Of a DNA stretch of 64,000 nucleotides, positions 25,341-32,712 are shown piece by piece; position 1 is the first letter of the stretch, and each line of letters starts with the position of its first letter. Location of the stretch: the NCBI GenBank assembly GCA_036676475.1, contig JAKFCU010000038.1, positions 39,098 to 103,097 of the forward strand. The letters are read 5' to 3'. This DNA comes from LC029 sp036676475. Its GTDB lineage: Bacteria > Bacillota > Bacilli > Aneurinibacillales > RAOX-1. The notes beneath the pieces are model-generated. The model was given only the letters and a program-made list of their open reading frames with translations, was not told the DNA's origin and searched no databases. Position numbers and translations under genes: made by a program.

Positions 25341-26300
25341 ATGTCGATCATGACCTTTTTAGTCAAAATCAAACGACCAACGGTAATAAAACAACACCTA
25401 TGGAAAACACAACAACAAGAGTATGCCCGTTGTGTCAATTGGTGCGTGAAGCAGCTACAGGCAGGGAAAAAACTCACCTCTAAACATGTTCCGCACCACT
25501 TAAAATCCGCCATTCAAAATGAAGCCATTCGTCGGGCGAAGAAGGCGATCTCCGATCATAAGGCTGGACGAGCCAAGACCATTTCCCGATTTAAAAACGA
25601 CCTTCCCCTTTCGATCAACAACCAAAATTGGGATACCCGTCAGATCCAACTCCTGCGTAAAGGGAAAGACTGGTATGTGGCCCTCCCCGTGGAAGTTTCT
25701 TGTGAAATCACGAATTGGTCTGCCATTCCTCAAACCCGAATTGGAGTCGATGTAGGTGTTCGGCATATTGCGGTAGTCAGTGAACCGACATCTGGTAAAC
25801 GTCAGTTTTTCTCAGGCAAAGAAGTAGGGTACAAACGCCGACATTACCGTTCTCTCCGCCAATCCTTGGGCAAGAAAAAGGCTCTGCGAGCCATCAAGAG
25901 AATCAAGGATAAGGAACAGCGGTGGATGACGGACTATAACCGAAAGCTGGCAAAGGCCATCGTGGATTATGCCCTGTCGTTTCCACAACCCGTCATTCAG
26001 ATGGAACAATTGACCGACATTCGAAACACCTGCCGCAGTATGAAACGAGCCGATCGGACGATCCATTCTTGGGCTTTTTACCAACTCCAATCGTTCATCG
26101 TCCAACGGGCCTATCGATGCGGCGTAAGTGTTCGCATGATTGATCCGGTTTATACCAGCCAAACTTGCCATGTTTGCGGTCATCGGGAAAAAGCCAATCG
26201 CCACCGAGATCGGTTTGTTTGTAAGAAATGTGGTCATCGAAGCCATGCGGATTTAAACGCATCGGTTAACATCGCAAGAAGCACGAGCGTGGCGGAGTAA
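25341..26300 (+). CDS. tnpB: TnpB, RNA-guided RuvC endonuclease of an IS605-family element
   Basis: This 319-residue protein is shorter than most TnpB but keeps all active-site parts. Asp137 lies in RIGVDVGVRHIAV, Glu222 in VIQMEQL and Asp304 in SHADLNASVN. The zinc ribbon has Cys276, Cys279, Cys294 and Cys297. Family members use an omega-RNA from the element's right end to cut DNA next to a target-adjacent motif, which helps the element persist. The N-terminal WED/REC region looks reduced. TATAAT sequences at 25299 and 25309 may be promoter elements. No tnpA is linked. Catalytic residues suggest that it is active rather than decayed. Confidence 0.93.
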   Translation: MSIMTFLVKIKRPTVIKQHLWKTQQQEYARCVNWCVKQLQAGKKLTSKHVPHHLKSAIQNEAIRRAKKAISDHKAGRAKTISRFKNDLPLSINNQNWDTRQIQLLRKGKDWYVALPVEVSCEITNWSAIPQTRIGVDVGVRHIAVVSEPTSGKRQFFSGKEVGYKRRHYRSLRQSLGKKKALRAIKRIKDKEQRWMTDYNRKLAKAIVDYALSFPQPVIQMEQLTDIRNTCRSMKRADRTIHSWAFYQLQSFIVQRAYRCGVSVRMIDPVYTSQTCHVCGHREKANRHRDRFVCKKCGHRSHADLNASVNIARSTSVAE

Positions 26301-26501
26301 CGCTATGTCGTTATAGACCACGTGCCTGCCCGGTAGAATCCGAGGTAGGAGGATCGTAGTGACATGATCTATGGCGTCCATGAGGATGAGGGGTCGGAAA
26401 CGGAACAACGGGTCCTGTCGAGAGACAGCACCTCCCTTGGAGTGAGTCGCCTCCGAACTTCCACAGGGAAGCTCCTCATTTCAATGAGGTGAGGATGTCA
26501 C
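26301..26501 (+). ncRNA. Probable omega-RNA / right-end RNA of the TnpB element
   Basis: The roughly 200 bases between the tnpB stop and the right end are GC-rich, non-coding and full of short inverted repeats, for example CCTGTCGAGAGACAG near 26418 and the terminal hairpin at 26474-26489. In characterised TnpB elements this region, together with the tnpB 3' end, is processed into the guide RNA scaffold, with the guide taken from just beyond the right end. The 5' boundary is not known and may lie inside tnpB. The guide here would begin near 26502 (ATTTATCTATG). Confidence 0.6.
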
Positions 26502-26545
26502 ATTTATCTATGATTCAACTTCTATTTTTGCTATACTGTTCAGGA

Positions 26546-26655
26546 AGAGTGTTCGTAATTCCCTCCACTCTTACAAAAAAACTAGGGAGAGAAAATAATC
26601 AGCAGTCTGGCTGCCTCGAAATGCTTCGATGAAGCTTTTTTTATTTTCTCCGAGG
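26546..26655 (+). promoter_or_regulatory. PreQ1-I riboswitch with terminator-type expression platform
   Basis: The aptamer has stem AGAGTG (26546-26551 region) with CACTCT (26565-26571 region), a C-rich loop containing TTCCCTCC, and the A-rich tail TACAAAAAAACTAGGGAG. The tail's GGGAG can pair back to the loop as the pseudoknot. Downstream, GCTTC-GAT-GAAGC followed by seven T (26623-26642) looks like an intrinsic terminator. GGAGAAAATAA-type sequence on both flanks could form a competing pairing. It lies directly before queD-queE-queC, the genes making preQ1 precursors, so preQ1 should reduce their expression. Confidence 0.85.
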
Positions 26656-26663
26656 AGGTCCAT

Positions 26664-27131
26664 ATGTCTATTTATAACATCCCGAGCAAGGTTCAAAAGT
26701 TGGGTCTTGACATTTCATTAGAACAATTAAGATACCACAATAGAAGAGTCGGCGTGGTCAAGGAGTTCACGTTTGATGCGGCCCATCATCTTCATGCCTA
26801 TGAGGGTAAATGCAAAAGCCTGCATGGCCATACCTACAAGGCTATTCTTCATTTTAGCGGCTATGTCAATAACATAGGGATTGTGGTTGATTTTTCTGAT
26901 ATGAAACAAATCTTTAAAGAACGAATTGAATCCAAGCTTGACCATCAATATTTAAACGAAGTTTTGCCGCCCATGAATACAACCGCCGAAAATATGATTG
27001 TTTGGATATGGCAAGAGTTGGAGGAAGCCATTAAGGAGCTAGGTCGTGATGATATTCGCATTGAAGAAATCACGCTGTATGAAACTCCTACTAGCTATTC
27101 TTACTTAAAGCGGGAATGGATGGAAGCCTAA
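26664..27131 (+). CDS. queD: 6-carboxy-5,6,7,8-tetrahydropterin synthase QueD
   Basis: This 155-residue enzyme converts dihydroneopterin triphosphate to 6-carboxytetrahydropterin, the first committed queuosine step after GTP cyclohydrolase. Zinc-binding histidines are in FDAAHHLHAYEGKCKSLHGHTY, which also carries the catalytic Cys. Downstream, YETPTSYSYL is typical of the family. An N-terminal extension of about 30 residues precedes the core, as in Bacillus QueD. GAGGAGG precedes ATG 26664. The stop overlaps the queE start. Confidence 0.93.
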   Translation: MSIYNIPSKVQKLGLDISLEQLRYHNRRVGVVKEFTFDAAHHLHAYEGKCKSLHGHTYKAILHFSGYVNNIGIVVDFSDMKQIFKERIESKLDHQYLNEVLPPMNTTAENMIVWIWQELEEAIKELGRDDIRIEEITLYETPTSYSYLKREWMEA

Positions 27132-27832
27132 TGGAACAACATGCTGTGACATTACCGATGGTGGAAATCTTTCAAACGGTAGAAGGAGAAGGGGTAAAAA
27201 CAGGATTTCCTACGACCTTTATCCGGCTTTACAATTGCAATTTGCGCTGTACTTGGTGTGATACGACGTATAGTTATGCCCCCCATCCACCTGAGTTCTT
27301 CGCAGCTATAGAGGAGATTGTTAATAAGGTTAAGACTTACAACAATCCGGTCATCTGTTTAACGGGCGGGGAGCCTTTGATGCATGGACCTAAATCATTA
27401 GCCCTTATTCAGGCCTTAGCGGAGTTAGAGGAAATTGAGGATATTCATATTGAAACCAATGGTGCCATTGATTTGCTGCCGTTCATTCAGCTAAGAGAAG
27501 CTCATGTGGAGGCGGCCAAAAAGGTTCGGTTTGTCATGGATTACAAGCTTGCCTCTAGTGGGGAGAAGGATAAGATGGTCCTTGAAAACTTTCAGTTTCT
27601 TGAACCGCAGGATGAAATTAAGTTTGTGATTGGCAATCAACAGGAGTTTCTCGAAGCGTGTGATATAATCGAACAGCATTATAAGCAAGGTCAGCTTCTG
27701 TTTAGTCCTGTTTGGGGAACAATGCAACCTGCTGATCTCGTCCAGCTTCTGCTTTCATCTCCCTTTAAGAGAGCGAAGCTAAGCTTACAGACCCATAAAT
27801 ATATCTGGCATCCGGAATTAAAGGGAGTGTAG
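27131..27832 (+). CDS. queE: 7-carboxy-7-deazaguanine synthase QueE
   Basis: This 233-residue radical-SAM enzyme rearranges 6-carboxytetrahydropterin to 7-carboxy-7-deazaguanine. The [4Fe-4S] cysteines are in CNLRCTWCDT (Cx3Cx2C). The SAM-binding glycine motif is LTGGEPLMH, and IETNGAID follows. The start is ATG 27131, overlapping the queD TAA; the earlier in-frame ATG 27116 lies inside queD. It is the middle gene of the preQ1-controlled operon. Confidence 0.93.
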   Translation: MEQHAVTLPMVEIFQTVEGEGVKTGFPTTFIRLYNCNLRCTWCDTTYSYAPHPPEFFAAIEEIVNKVKTYNNPVICLTGGEPLMHGPKSLALIQALAELEEIEDIHIETNGAIDLLPFIQLREAHVEAAKKVRFVMDYKLASSGEKDKMVLENFQFLEPQDEIKFVIGNQQEFLEACDIIEQHYKQGQLLFSPVWGTMQPADLVQLLLSSPFKRAKLSLQTHKYIWHPELKGV

Positions 27833-27835
27833 TAC

Positions 27836-28507
27836 ATGAAAAAACGAGCTGTAATCGTATTAAGCGGTGGATTGGATAGCACGACTTGCATGGCGATTGC
27901 CAAAGCCAAAGGTTATGAACTTTATCCCATTACCTTTCATTATGGTCAAAGACACTATCATGAGGTAGAGCACGCCAAGAAAGTAGCGGAATTCTATGGA
28001 GTTACCGATCACAAAATTGTCGATATGGGCTTCTTAAAGGAAATAGGAGGCAGTGCCTTAACCGATCCTGCCATTGATGTTCCCGACTATGAAGATCAGG
28101 ACGATATTCCGGTAACTTATGTGCCTGCCCGCAACTTAATCTTTTTGTCCTTGGCAACGGCCTATGCCGAAGTGATCGGTGCGGAAAACATATTTATCGG
28201 AGTCAGTGCTGTTGATTATAGCGGGTACCCGGATTGCCGGCCTGAGTTTATCTGTTCCATGACACACACCATCAACTTGGCGACAAAGATGGGAGTCAAG
28301 GAAGGGAGTCTGCAAATTACAGCTCCCTTAAGCCATCTTTCCAAAGCAGAGACCATTCGACTTGGACTAGAATTGGGAGTTCCATATCATTTGACTACCT
28401 CCTGTTACAGGGGGGAAGAACAAGCCTGTGGTACATGTGACAGCTGTCAGCTTCGTTTAAAGGGATTCCAGGAAGCTGGCGTGGAGGATCCTATTCCATA
28501 CGCATAA
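27836..28507 (+). CDS. queC: 7-cyano-7-deazaguanine synthase QueC
   Basis: This 223-residue enzyme makes preQ0 from 7-carboxy-7-deazaguanine, ammonia and ATP. The PP-loop is VLSGGLDSTTCM near the N-terminus. A zinc site is formed by four cysteines near the C-terminus (TTSCYRGEEQACGTCDSCQLR). It completes the queD-queE-queC operon. QueF, which reduces preQ0 to preQ1, is not in the window. GGGAGTGTAGTAC supplies the ribosome binding site. Confidence 0.95.
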   Translation: MKKRAVIVLSGGLDSTTCMAIAKAKGYELYPITFHYGQRHYHEVEHAKKVAEFYGVTDHKIVDMGFLKEIGGSALTDPAIDVPDYEDQDDIPVTYVPARNLIFLSLATAYAEVIGAENIFIGVSAVDYSGYPDCRPEFICSMTHTINLATKMGVKEGSLQITAPLSHLSKAETIRLGLELGVPYHLTTSCYRGEEQACGTCDSCQLRLKGFQEAGVEDPIPYA

Positions 28508-28608
28508 AACAAACATAGCAGTATAACGAAAGTTGATATCTTTTCAGGTTATTTTTTGGGTAATTATGGATATACTAGCGGAAACAGGAAAACAAGGGAG
28601 GGAACCCT

Positions 28609-28830
28609 TTGAGTTTCAAATTGGTTGCCGTTAGAAAAGATGCTGCAGGAAACATTTCACACTTCATGACTGATCGAAATACTGTTCTCACCTTTTCTGA
28701 GGCTGAACAGCTTGCCCGAGATGGTGAGATTGATTCCTTGACGGAACTGTATGCAGATGGTTCTTGGATTATTGATGATGCCGATCAACATGTAGAAGGT
28801 ATGAATCTAGGTGATCTTCCGATATTTTAA
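28609..28830 (+). CDS. DUF3892-type small protein
   Basis: This 73-residue protein opens with FKLVAVRKDAAGNISHFM, continues with an acidic helical part (SEAEQLARDGEIDSL) and ends in EGMNLGDLPIF. The pattern fits the DUF3892 group of short Bacillales proteins with no known function. The start is TTG 28609 behind AAGGGAGGG. Its TAA stop is also the first three bases of a dispersed repeat dimer. Confidence 0.72.
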   Translation: MSFKLVAVRKDAAGNISHFMTDRNTVLTFSEAEQLARDGEIDSLTELYADGSWIIDDADQHVEGMNLGDLPIF

Positions 28831-28930
28831 GAAAGCTATATGCGAAGCTATATGCGTATAACACTTGACCGATAAGTGTAAGAAAGCTACAAGCGAAGCC
28901 ATATGCGTATAACACTTGACCGATAAGTAT
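28828..28930 (-). repeat. Dispersed two-hairpin repeat, tandem dimer (copies 3a and 3b)
   Basis: Two head-to-tail units with a 51-bp period, in the opposite orientation to the 31137 copy. Each unit begins TAAGAAAGCTA and ends in TTGACCGATAAGT. The first TAA is the stop codon of the upstream gene. The inter-unit junction GATAAGTGTAAGAAAG is the same (reverse complement) as in the dimer at 5087-5178. Confidence 0.85.
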
Positions 28931-28935
28931 AGAGA

Positions 28936-28973
28936 AACTACCACAAGTCCTGAATCGGGCTTGTGGTTTTCTT
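28936..28973 (+). terminator. Terminator after the repeat dimer
   Basis: ACCACAAG and CTTGTGGT pair around a 12-base loop, followed by TTTCTTTATT. Confidence 0.8.
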
Positions 28974-29029
28974 TATTCTACATCCTTTGTTAAAATAGAT
29001 AGGATAAAGGGAAGAGGGAGTGTAAAATA

Positions 29030-30136
29030 TTGAAGATCGGATCACATGTTTCATTTTCGAAGACGGGATTACTCAATGCAACTGAAGAAGCTATTACCTA
29101 TGGCGCAAGCACATTTATGATTTATACAGGGGCACCGCAAAATACCAGACGAAAACCAATGGAAGACCTTTATATACCTGAAGGCAAAGAGTTAATGGAG
29201 AAGCACCAGATTCATGAGATTGTGGTTCATGCTCCCTACATTATCAATTTGGCATCCTACAAAGAAGATACGTTTGAATTGGCGGTTAATTTTTTGCGGG
29301 AGGAAATCAAGAGAACAGCATTTATTGGGGTAAAGCACATTGTTCTCCATCCAGGTGCCTATACCGAAAAAGATCCGGAGTATGGGATTAAGCGGATCGC
29401 AGAAGGGCTAAATGAGGTCCTACAGAAGGACCAGTCTGTACATATCGCCTTAGAGACCATGGCTGGCAAAGGGAGTGAGATCGGAAGAACCTTTGAAGAA
29501 TTGGCAGCCATTATCGATAAAGTCAACTATAATGATAAACTGTCAATTTGCTTTGATACGTGCCACACTCATGATGCAGGATATGATATTGTCCATGATT
29601 TTGATGGGGTAATGGAGGAGTTTGATCGGATCATTGGACTCGACCGATTGGCCGTCTTTCATATCAACGACAGCAAAAACTTCCGCGGAGCAGCTAAGGA
29701 CCGCCATGCCCCCCTTGGCTCAGGGCTGATTGGCTATGAGGTTTTAAAGAGAATTGTGCACCATGACGCCACTAAGGGCAAGCCTGTCATTTTGGAAACA
29801 CCGTGGATCGGGAAAGAGAAGAACAATGTGAGGCCAATGTATGAAGCGGAGATTGCATTGCTCAGCAACCGGATTCAAGATCGGTTTGGCTCGAGCTTTT
29901 TAGAGGACGTGGAGCGCCTCAATTATTTCTTTGAACAGCAGGACATGCATCCACAGGATAGTGTTCAGCAGATTTGGCATGATTTACAGGATAAGAAGAA
30001 AAAGAAGGAAGATAAACGGGAACCTTTGGAACGCTTCTATGATTTGGCCGAAGAGCATCAAATTTTTCCCGATCTTTCAGAGGAACAGATCAATCATCGA
30101 ATCATTGGATGGCTGGCAAATGCGCATAAAGAATAA
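29030..30136 (+). CDS. nfo: Endonuclease IV-like AP endonuclease with C-terminal extension
   Basis: Residues 1-280 form a TIM-barrel endonuclease IV domain for repair of abasic sites. Metal ligands are seen in VVHAPYIINLAS, VLHPGAY, ALETMAGKG, CFDTCHTHDAGYD, FHINDSKNFRGAAKDRHAPLGSG and VILETPW. The domain is normally followed by the C-terminus, but here about 85 more residues follow. They are charged and helical, include a DLQDKKKKKEDKREPLERF stretch, and end in IIGWLANAHKE. TTG 29030 is the start, with GAAGAGGGAG upstream. The extension could be a DNA or protein contact module; I cannot assign it. Confidence 0.88.
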   Translation: MKIGSHVSFSKTGLLNATEEAITYGASTFMIYTGAPQNTRRKPMEDLYIPEGKELMEKHQIHEIVVHAPYIINLASYKEDTFELAVNFLREEIKRTAFIGVKHIVLHPGAYTEKDPEYGIKRIAEGLNEVLQKDQSVHIALETMAGKGSEIGRTFEELAAIIDKVNYNDKLSICFDTCHTHDAGYDIVHDFDGVMEEFDRIIGLDRLAVFHINDSKNFRGAAKDRHAPLGSGLIGYEVLKRIVHHDATKGKPVILETPWIGKEKNNVRPMYEAEIALLSNRIQDRFGSSFLEDVERLNYFFEQQDMHPQDSVQQIWHDLQDKKKKKEDKREPLERFYDLAEEHQIFPDLSEEQINHRIIGWLANAHKE

Positions 30137-30165
30137 AAAACCGAGGTCTCTGGCCTCGGTTTTTT
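30135..30165. terminator. Bidirectional terminator between nfo and purU
   Basis: AAAACCGAGG and CCTCGGTTTT pair around a seven-base loop with A and T tracts on both sides. The genes converge here. Confidence 0.9.
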
Positions 30166-30207
30166 ATGTGCAAGAACGCAATATTTTAGGAACAAACTTT
30201 CTATGAA

Positions 30208-31077
30208 TTAGTTAAAGAGGACGGTTTTATTTTTGTGAACCAGTATCTTATCCTGAATATGCCAAGTGACCGCTCGGGCAAGAGAAATACGCTCAGCTTG
30301 TCTTCCTACAATCTTCAGTTCATCCACCGTATAGCGATGGTTTACGCGGAGGATGTCTTGTTCAATAATTGGTCCTTCATCCAAATCAGTAGTGACATAG
30401 TGAGCTGTTGCCCCAATCAGCTTAACCCCGCGATCAAAAGCACGCTTATAAGGATTGGCACCTATAAATGCTGGCAAGAACGAATGATGGATGTTAATGA
30501 TCCGATTGGGATAATGGGAAACAAACTCTGGAGTAAGAATTTGCATATATCTAGCCAACACGATAAAGTCCACTTTTCCCTTCATCAAGCAAAGAGCTTT
30601 CTGCTCCGCATCCGGCTTTGTATCCGAAGTCACAGGAATATAAAAGTAAGGAATTCCATACGATTCCACGACTTCTCGAGAATCTTCATAATTGCTGATC
30701 ACCATGGAAATTTCTGCAGGAAGCTCACCAGCCTTCCATCTCCAGAGTAATTCCATGAGACAATGATCTTCTTTGGAGACGAAAATCGCCATGCGCTTGA
30801 TCTTCTTTTCTGCGGAAACCTTCCAATCCATGCCAAAGTCATGGGCGACGCTTGAAAAATCTTTTTCCAAAATAGGAAAAGAAGTATCAAAATCCTCTAA
30901 ATCAAATTCGATCCGCATGAAGAACATACCGCCTTCGGGGTCCGTTGTATATTGATCAGCATGAACAATATTAGCATGATGCTCATACAAAAACCGTGAA
31001 ACAGCCGCAACAATTCCTGGGCGGTCTGAGCATGATATTAACAGCTTGGCTCGATTTTCATTGGTTTTCCATTTCAT
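30208..31077 (-). CDS. purU: Formyltetrahydrofolate deformylase
   Basis: This 289-residue enzyme hydrolyses 10-formyl-THF to formate and THF, adjusting the one-carbon pool. An N-terminal ACT domain (LLISCSDRPGIVAAVSRFL) precedes the formyltransferase-fold catalytic domain. That domain has RYMQILTPEFV, the His-containing INIHHSFLPAF, and a catalytic Asp in TTDLDEGPIIEQD. The start is ATG 31077, eight bases from GGAGG; ATG 31083 is too close to it. It is monocistronic with a dispersed repeat in its upstream region. Confidence 0.94.
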   Translation of the reverse strand: MKWKTNENRAKLLISCSDRPGIVAAVSRFLYEHHANIVHADQYTTDPEGGMFFMRIEFDLEDFDTSFPILEKDFSSVAHDFGMDWKVSAEKKIKRMAIFVSKEDHCLMELLWRWKAGELPAEISMVISNYEDSREVVESYGIPYFYIPVTSDTKPDAEQKALCLMKGKVDFIVLARYMQILTPEFVSHYPNRIINIHHSFLPAFIGANPYKRAFDRGVKLIGATAHYVTTDLDEGPIIEQDILRVNHRYTVDELKIVGRQAERISLARAVTWHIQDKILVHKNKTVLFN

Positions 31078-31136
31078 TTCCATATCCTCCATCTCATCTT
31101 TAGAGAAGAGACAATTATCAATCTTCTCCTTTTTCT

Positions 31137-31186
31137 ACTTATCGGTCAAGTATTATACGCATAAGGCTACGCCAGTAGCTTTCTTA
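31137..31186 (+). repeat. Dispersed two-hairpin repeat, full-length reference copy 4
   Basis: This 50-bp copy is the best match to the consensus. The first short hairpin is ACTT-ATCGGTC-AAGT, the spacer is ATTATACGCATAAG, and the second hairpin is GCTAC-GCCA-GTAGC followed by TTTCTTA. It lies between the divergent purU and lipase genes. Confidence 0.85.
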
Positions 31187-31324
31187 TCGATTTCAACAGT
31201 ATAAACGATTCCTCCCGAATTATAAATGCAGGTCTCTCATATTTTTCTTATTTCCTCTTATGAAGGGAAGAGAAGGAGGGCATAAAGAGAAATGAAGATT
31301 GCATTTTAAAGGATGAGAGAATGA

Positions 31325-32467
31325 ATGATAGATCAAATGAAACCTTCCTATCTCGTGACAGATCGATTTGTAGATTCGGAACACTGGACCTGGACAGAAC
31401 GACTCATAGGGGAACAAAACTGTTTTTTTTCTGAACCCTTTATTTCAAAAACGGAATGGAAGGCTGCTGATGTCATTCACTATTTTCAGTCATCTGCACC
31501 TCACTCTGAATGCGTGCTCCTTCACTATTTAGCGCCTTTAGAGCAGGTCTCTGATCAACCTCCGATCTTGTTGATTCACGGGGCAGGTCATCATGCTAGA
31601 AAAGCGTGGGGAGACAGGAAGAAGGGACTTATACATGCCTTGAGTCTAGCCGGTCGTCACGTTTTTGCCCTTACCTTTGCCCATCCCCATGGAGATAATC
31701 TGCTCCAAGCCATACAACTTCAAAATGGAATTCAACGCATGAAAGAGTTATGCGGATCGGAAACTGTAGATTTGATTGCTCATAGTAAAGGTGGTATTGT
31801 CGCATGGACTTATTTAGCGAATAGGGGCAGCCTCTGGAATGCGGCCTATGATGACGATGTCACTCGCTGTTTTTTATTGGGTTCACCAAATAAGGGGCTA
31901 GATTATCCGTTCCGCCATATGTCTCCCAATTGGATGGTGCAAAGCTTTGGGATTAGTGCCCCCATAGCTTGTGATTCTATGTTTTACTTAGGTCATTATT
32001 TTGACACTATGAGATATAGTATATATAAAGAGGGGGGAGCTTTTCCTGGGTCTTCCCAATTACTGTATCGTTGGGATGATAAATATCCCGTCCATTTAGG
32101 AGCGCAAAAAATATATGAGGGAGGACAAGATCTATTGTTTCATTCTCGAGGCATCGATGCTGCTATCCAGGATGGGGGAGATTACATGGAATGCCTTATG
32201 AAAACCCCAATTGCCCCCGACATTGAAGTCCATATTCTTGCCGGAAACTCACCTTTTATCCATGGCGTCTGCACGGAATGGGATGGGGAAAGTGATGGAC
32301 TCGTTTTTGTAGATAGTGCGTTAAGCACGGAAGGCCTCGTTGTAGATGATCACCAAGTTTGCCGAAAGACTGTTTTACCTTTAAATCATTTGCAACTTCT
32401 TTATCATCCCTTAGCCCATCAATGGGTGTTGGACGGTTATCAGCAGCATCATAAGAGATTTCATTAA
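31325..32467 (+). CDS. Lipase/esterase-like alpha/beta hydrolase
   Basis: This 380-residue protein has the lipase oxyanion strand PPILLIHGAGHHARKAWG. The nucleophile elbow VDLIAHSKGGIVAW has serine in A-H-S-K-G, where G-x-S-x-G is more usual. A late His is near VLPLNHLQLLYHP. The ESDGLVFVDSA segment resembles the acid-residue region of Staphylococcus/Bacillus-type lipases. No signal peptide is visible, so it is probably intracellular. The start is ATG 31325. Substrate unknown. Confidence 0.75.
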   Translation: MIDQMKPSYLVTDRFVDSEHWTWTERLIGEQNCFFSEPFISKTEWKAADVIHYFQSSAPHSECVLLHYLAPLEQVSDQPPILLIHGAGHHARKAWGDRKKGLIHALSLAGRHVFALTFAHPHGDNLLQAIQLQNGIQRMKELCGSETVDLIAHSKGGIVAWTYLANRGSLWNAAYDDDVTRCFLLGSPNKGLDYPFRHMSPNWMVQSFGISAPIACDSMFYLGHYFDTMRYSIYKEGGAFPGSSQLLYRWDDKYPVHLGAQKIYEGGQDLLFHSRGIDAAIQDGGDYMECLMKTPIAPDIEVHILAGNSPFIHGVCTEWDGESDGLVFVDSALSTEGLVVDDHQVCRKTVLPLNHLQLLYHPLAHQWVLDGYQQHHKRFH

Positions 32468-32501
32468 TGCAGGTACAATATAGAGAAAGAGGGGAAAATA
32501 T

Positions 32502-32654
32502 ATGTATGCAAAATACAAAATGGAATTGAACAGAGAGGACGGAGAAGTGGAGCGGATGGAATTTATCCTCACCCCTAGTAAACTTACTTTGTTTGAAGTA
32601 TTACTATCCGAAGGATGGGAAATTGTGGAGACATTAGAAGAAAAATTGGATTGA
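32502..32654 (+). CDS. Small hypothetical protein, 50 aa
   Basis: The protein begins MYAKYKMELNREDGEVERM and continues with a beta-helix-like pattern ending GWEIVETLEEKLD. AGAGGGGAAAATAT gives a good ribosome binding site before ATG 32502. It lies 34 bp after the lipase gene, so co-transcription is likely. Function unknown. Confidence 0.6.
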   Translation: MYAKYKMELNREDGEVERMEFILTPSKLTLFEVLLSEGWEIVETLEEKLD

Positions 32655-32712
32655 TCCCCCTATGTTGTGCATAAGGGGATCCATGTGTAGGTTTATAGCA
32701 GACTTTTCATCC

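Larger units (their letters stand above)
25208..26501 (+). mobile_element. Solitary IS200/IS605-superfamily TnpB element (IS1341-like)
   Basis: The predicted left end follows TTTAC (25203-25207) and contains hairpin CCTCTTT-TC-AAAGAGG at 25227-25242. The right end contains hairpin CCTCATT-TC-AATGAGG at 26474-26489 and finishes at GTCAC (26497-26501). The two end hairpins have the same stem size and loop. No Y1 tyrosine transposase gene is present, so mobility would need TnpA in trans. Boundaries are inferred from the hairpins and from the TTAC/TCAC cleavage-site convention of the superfamily; the left edge is the less certain. Confidence 0.75.

Noticed and set aside
25812..26246. 144-codon minus-strand frame inside tnpB
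   Set aside because: It is antisense to the conserved RuvC and zinc-ribbon region; there is no ribosome binding site or promoter.
30235..30750. 171-codon plus-strand frame opposite purU
   Set aside because: It is a shadow of the highly conserved purU coding sequence with no independent start signal.
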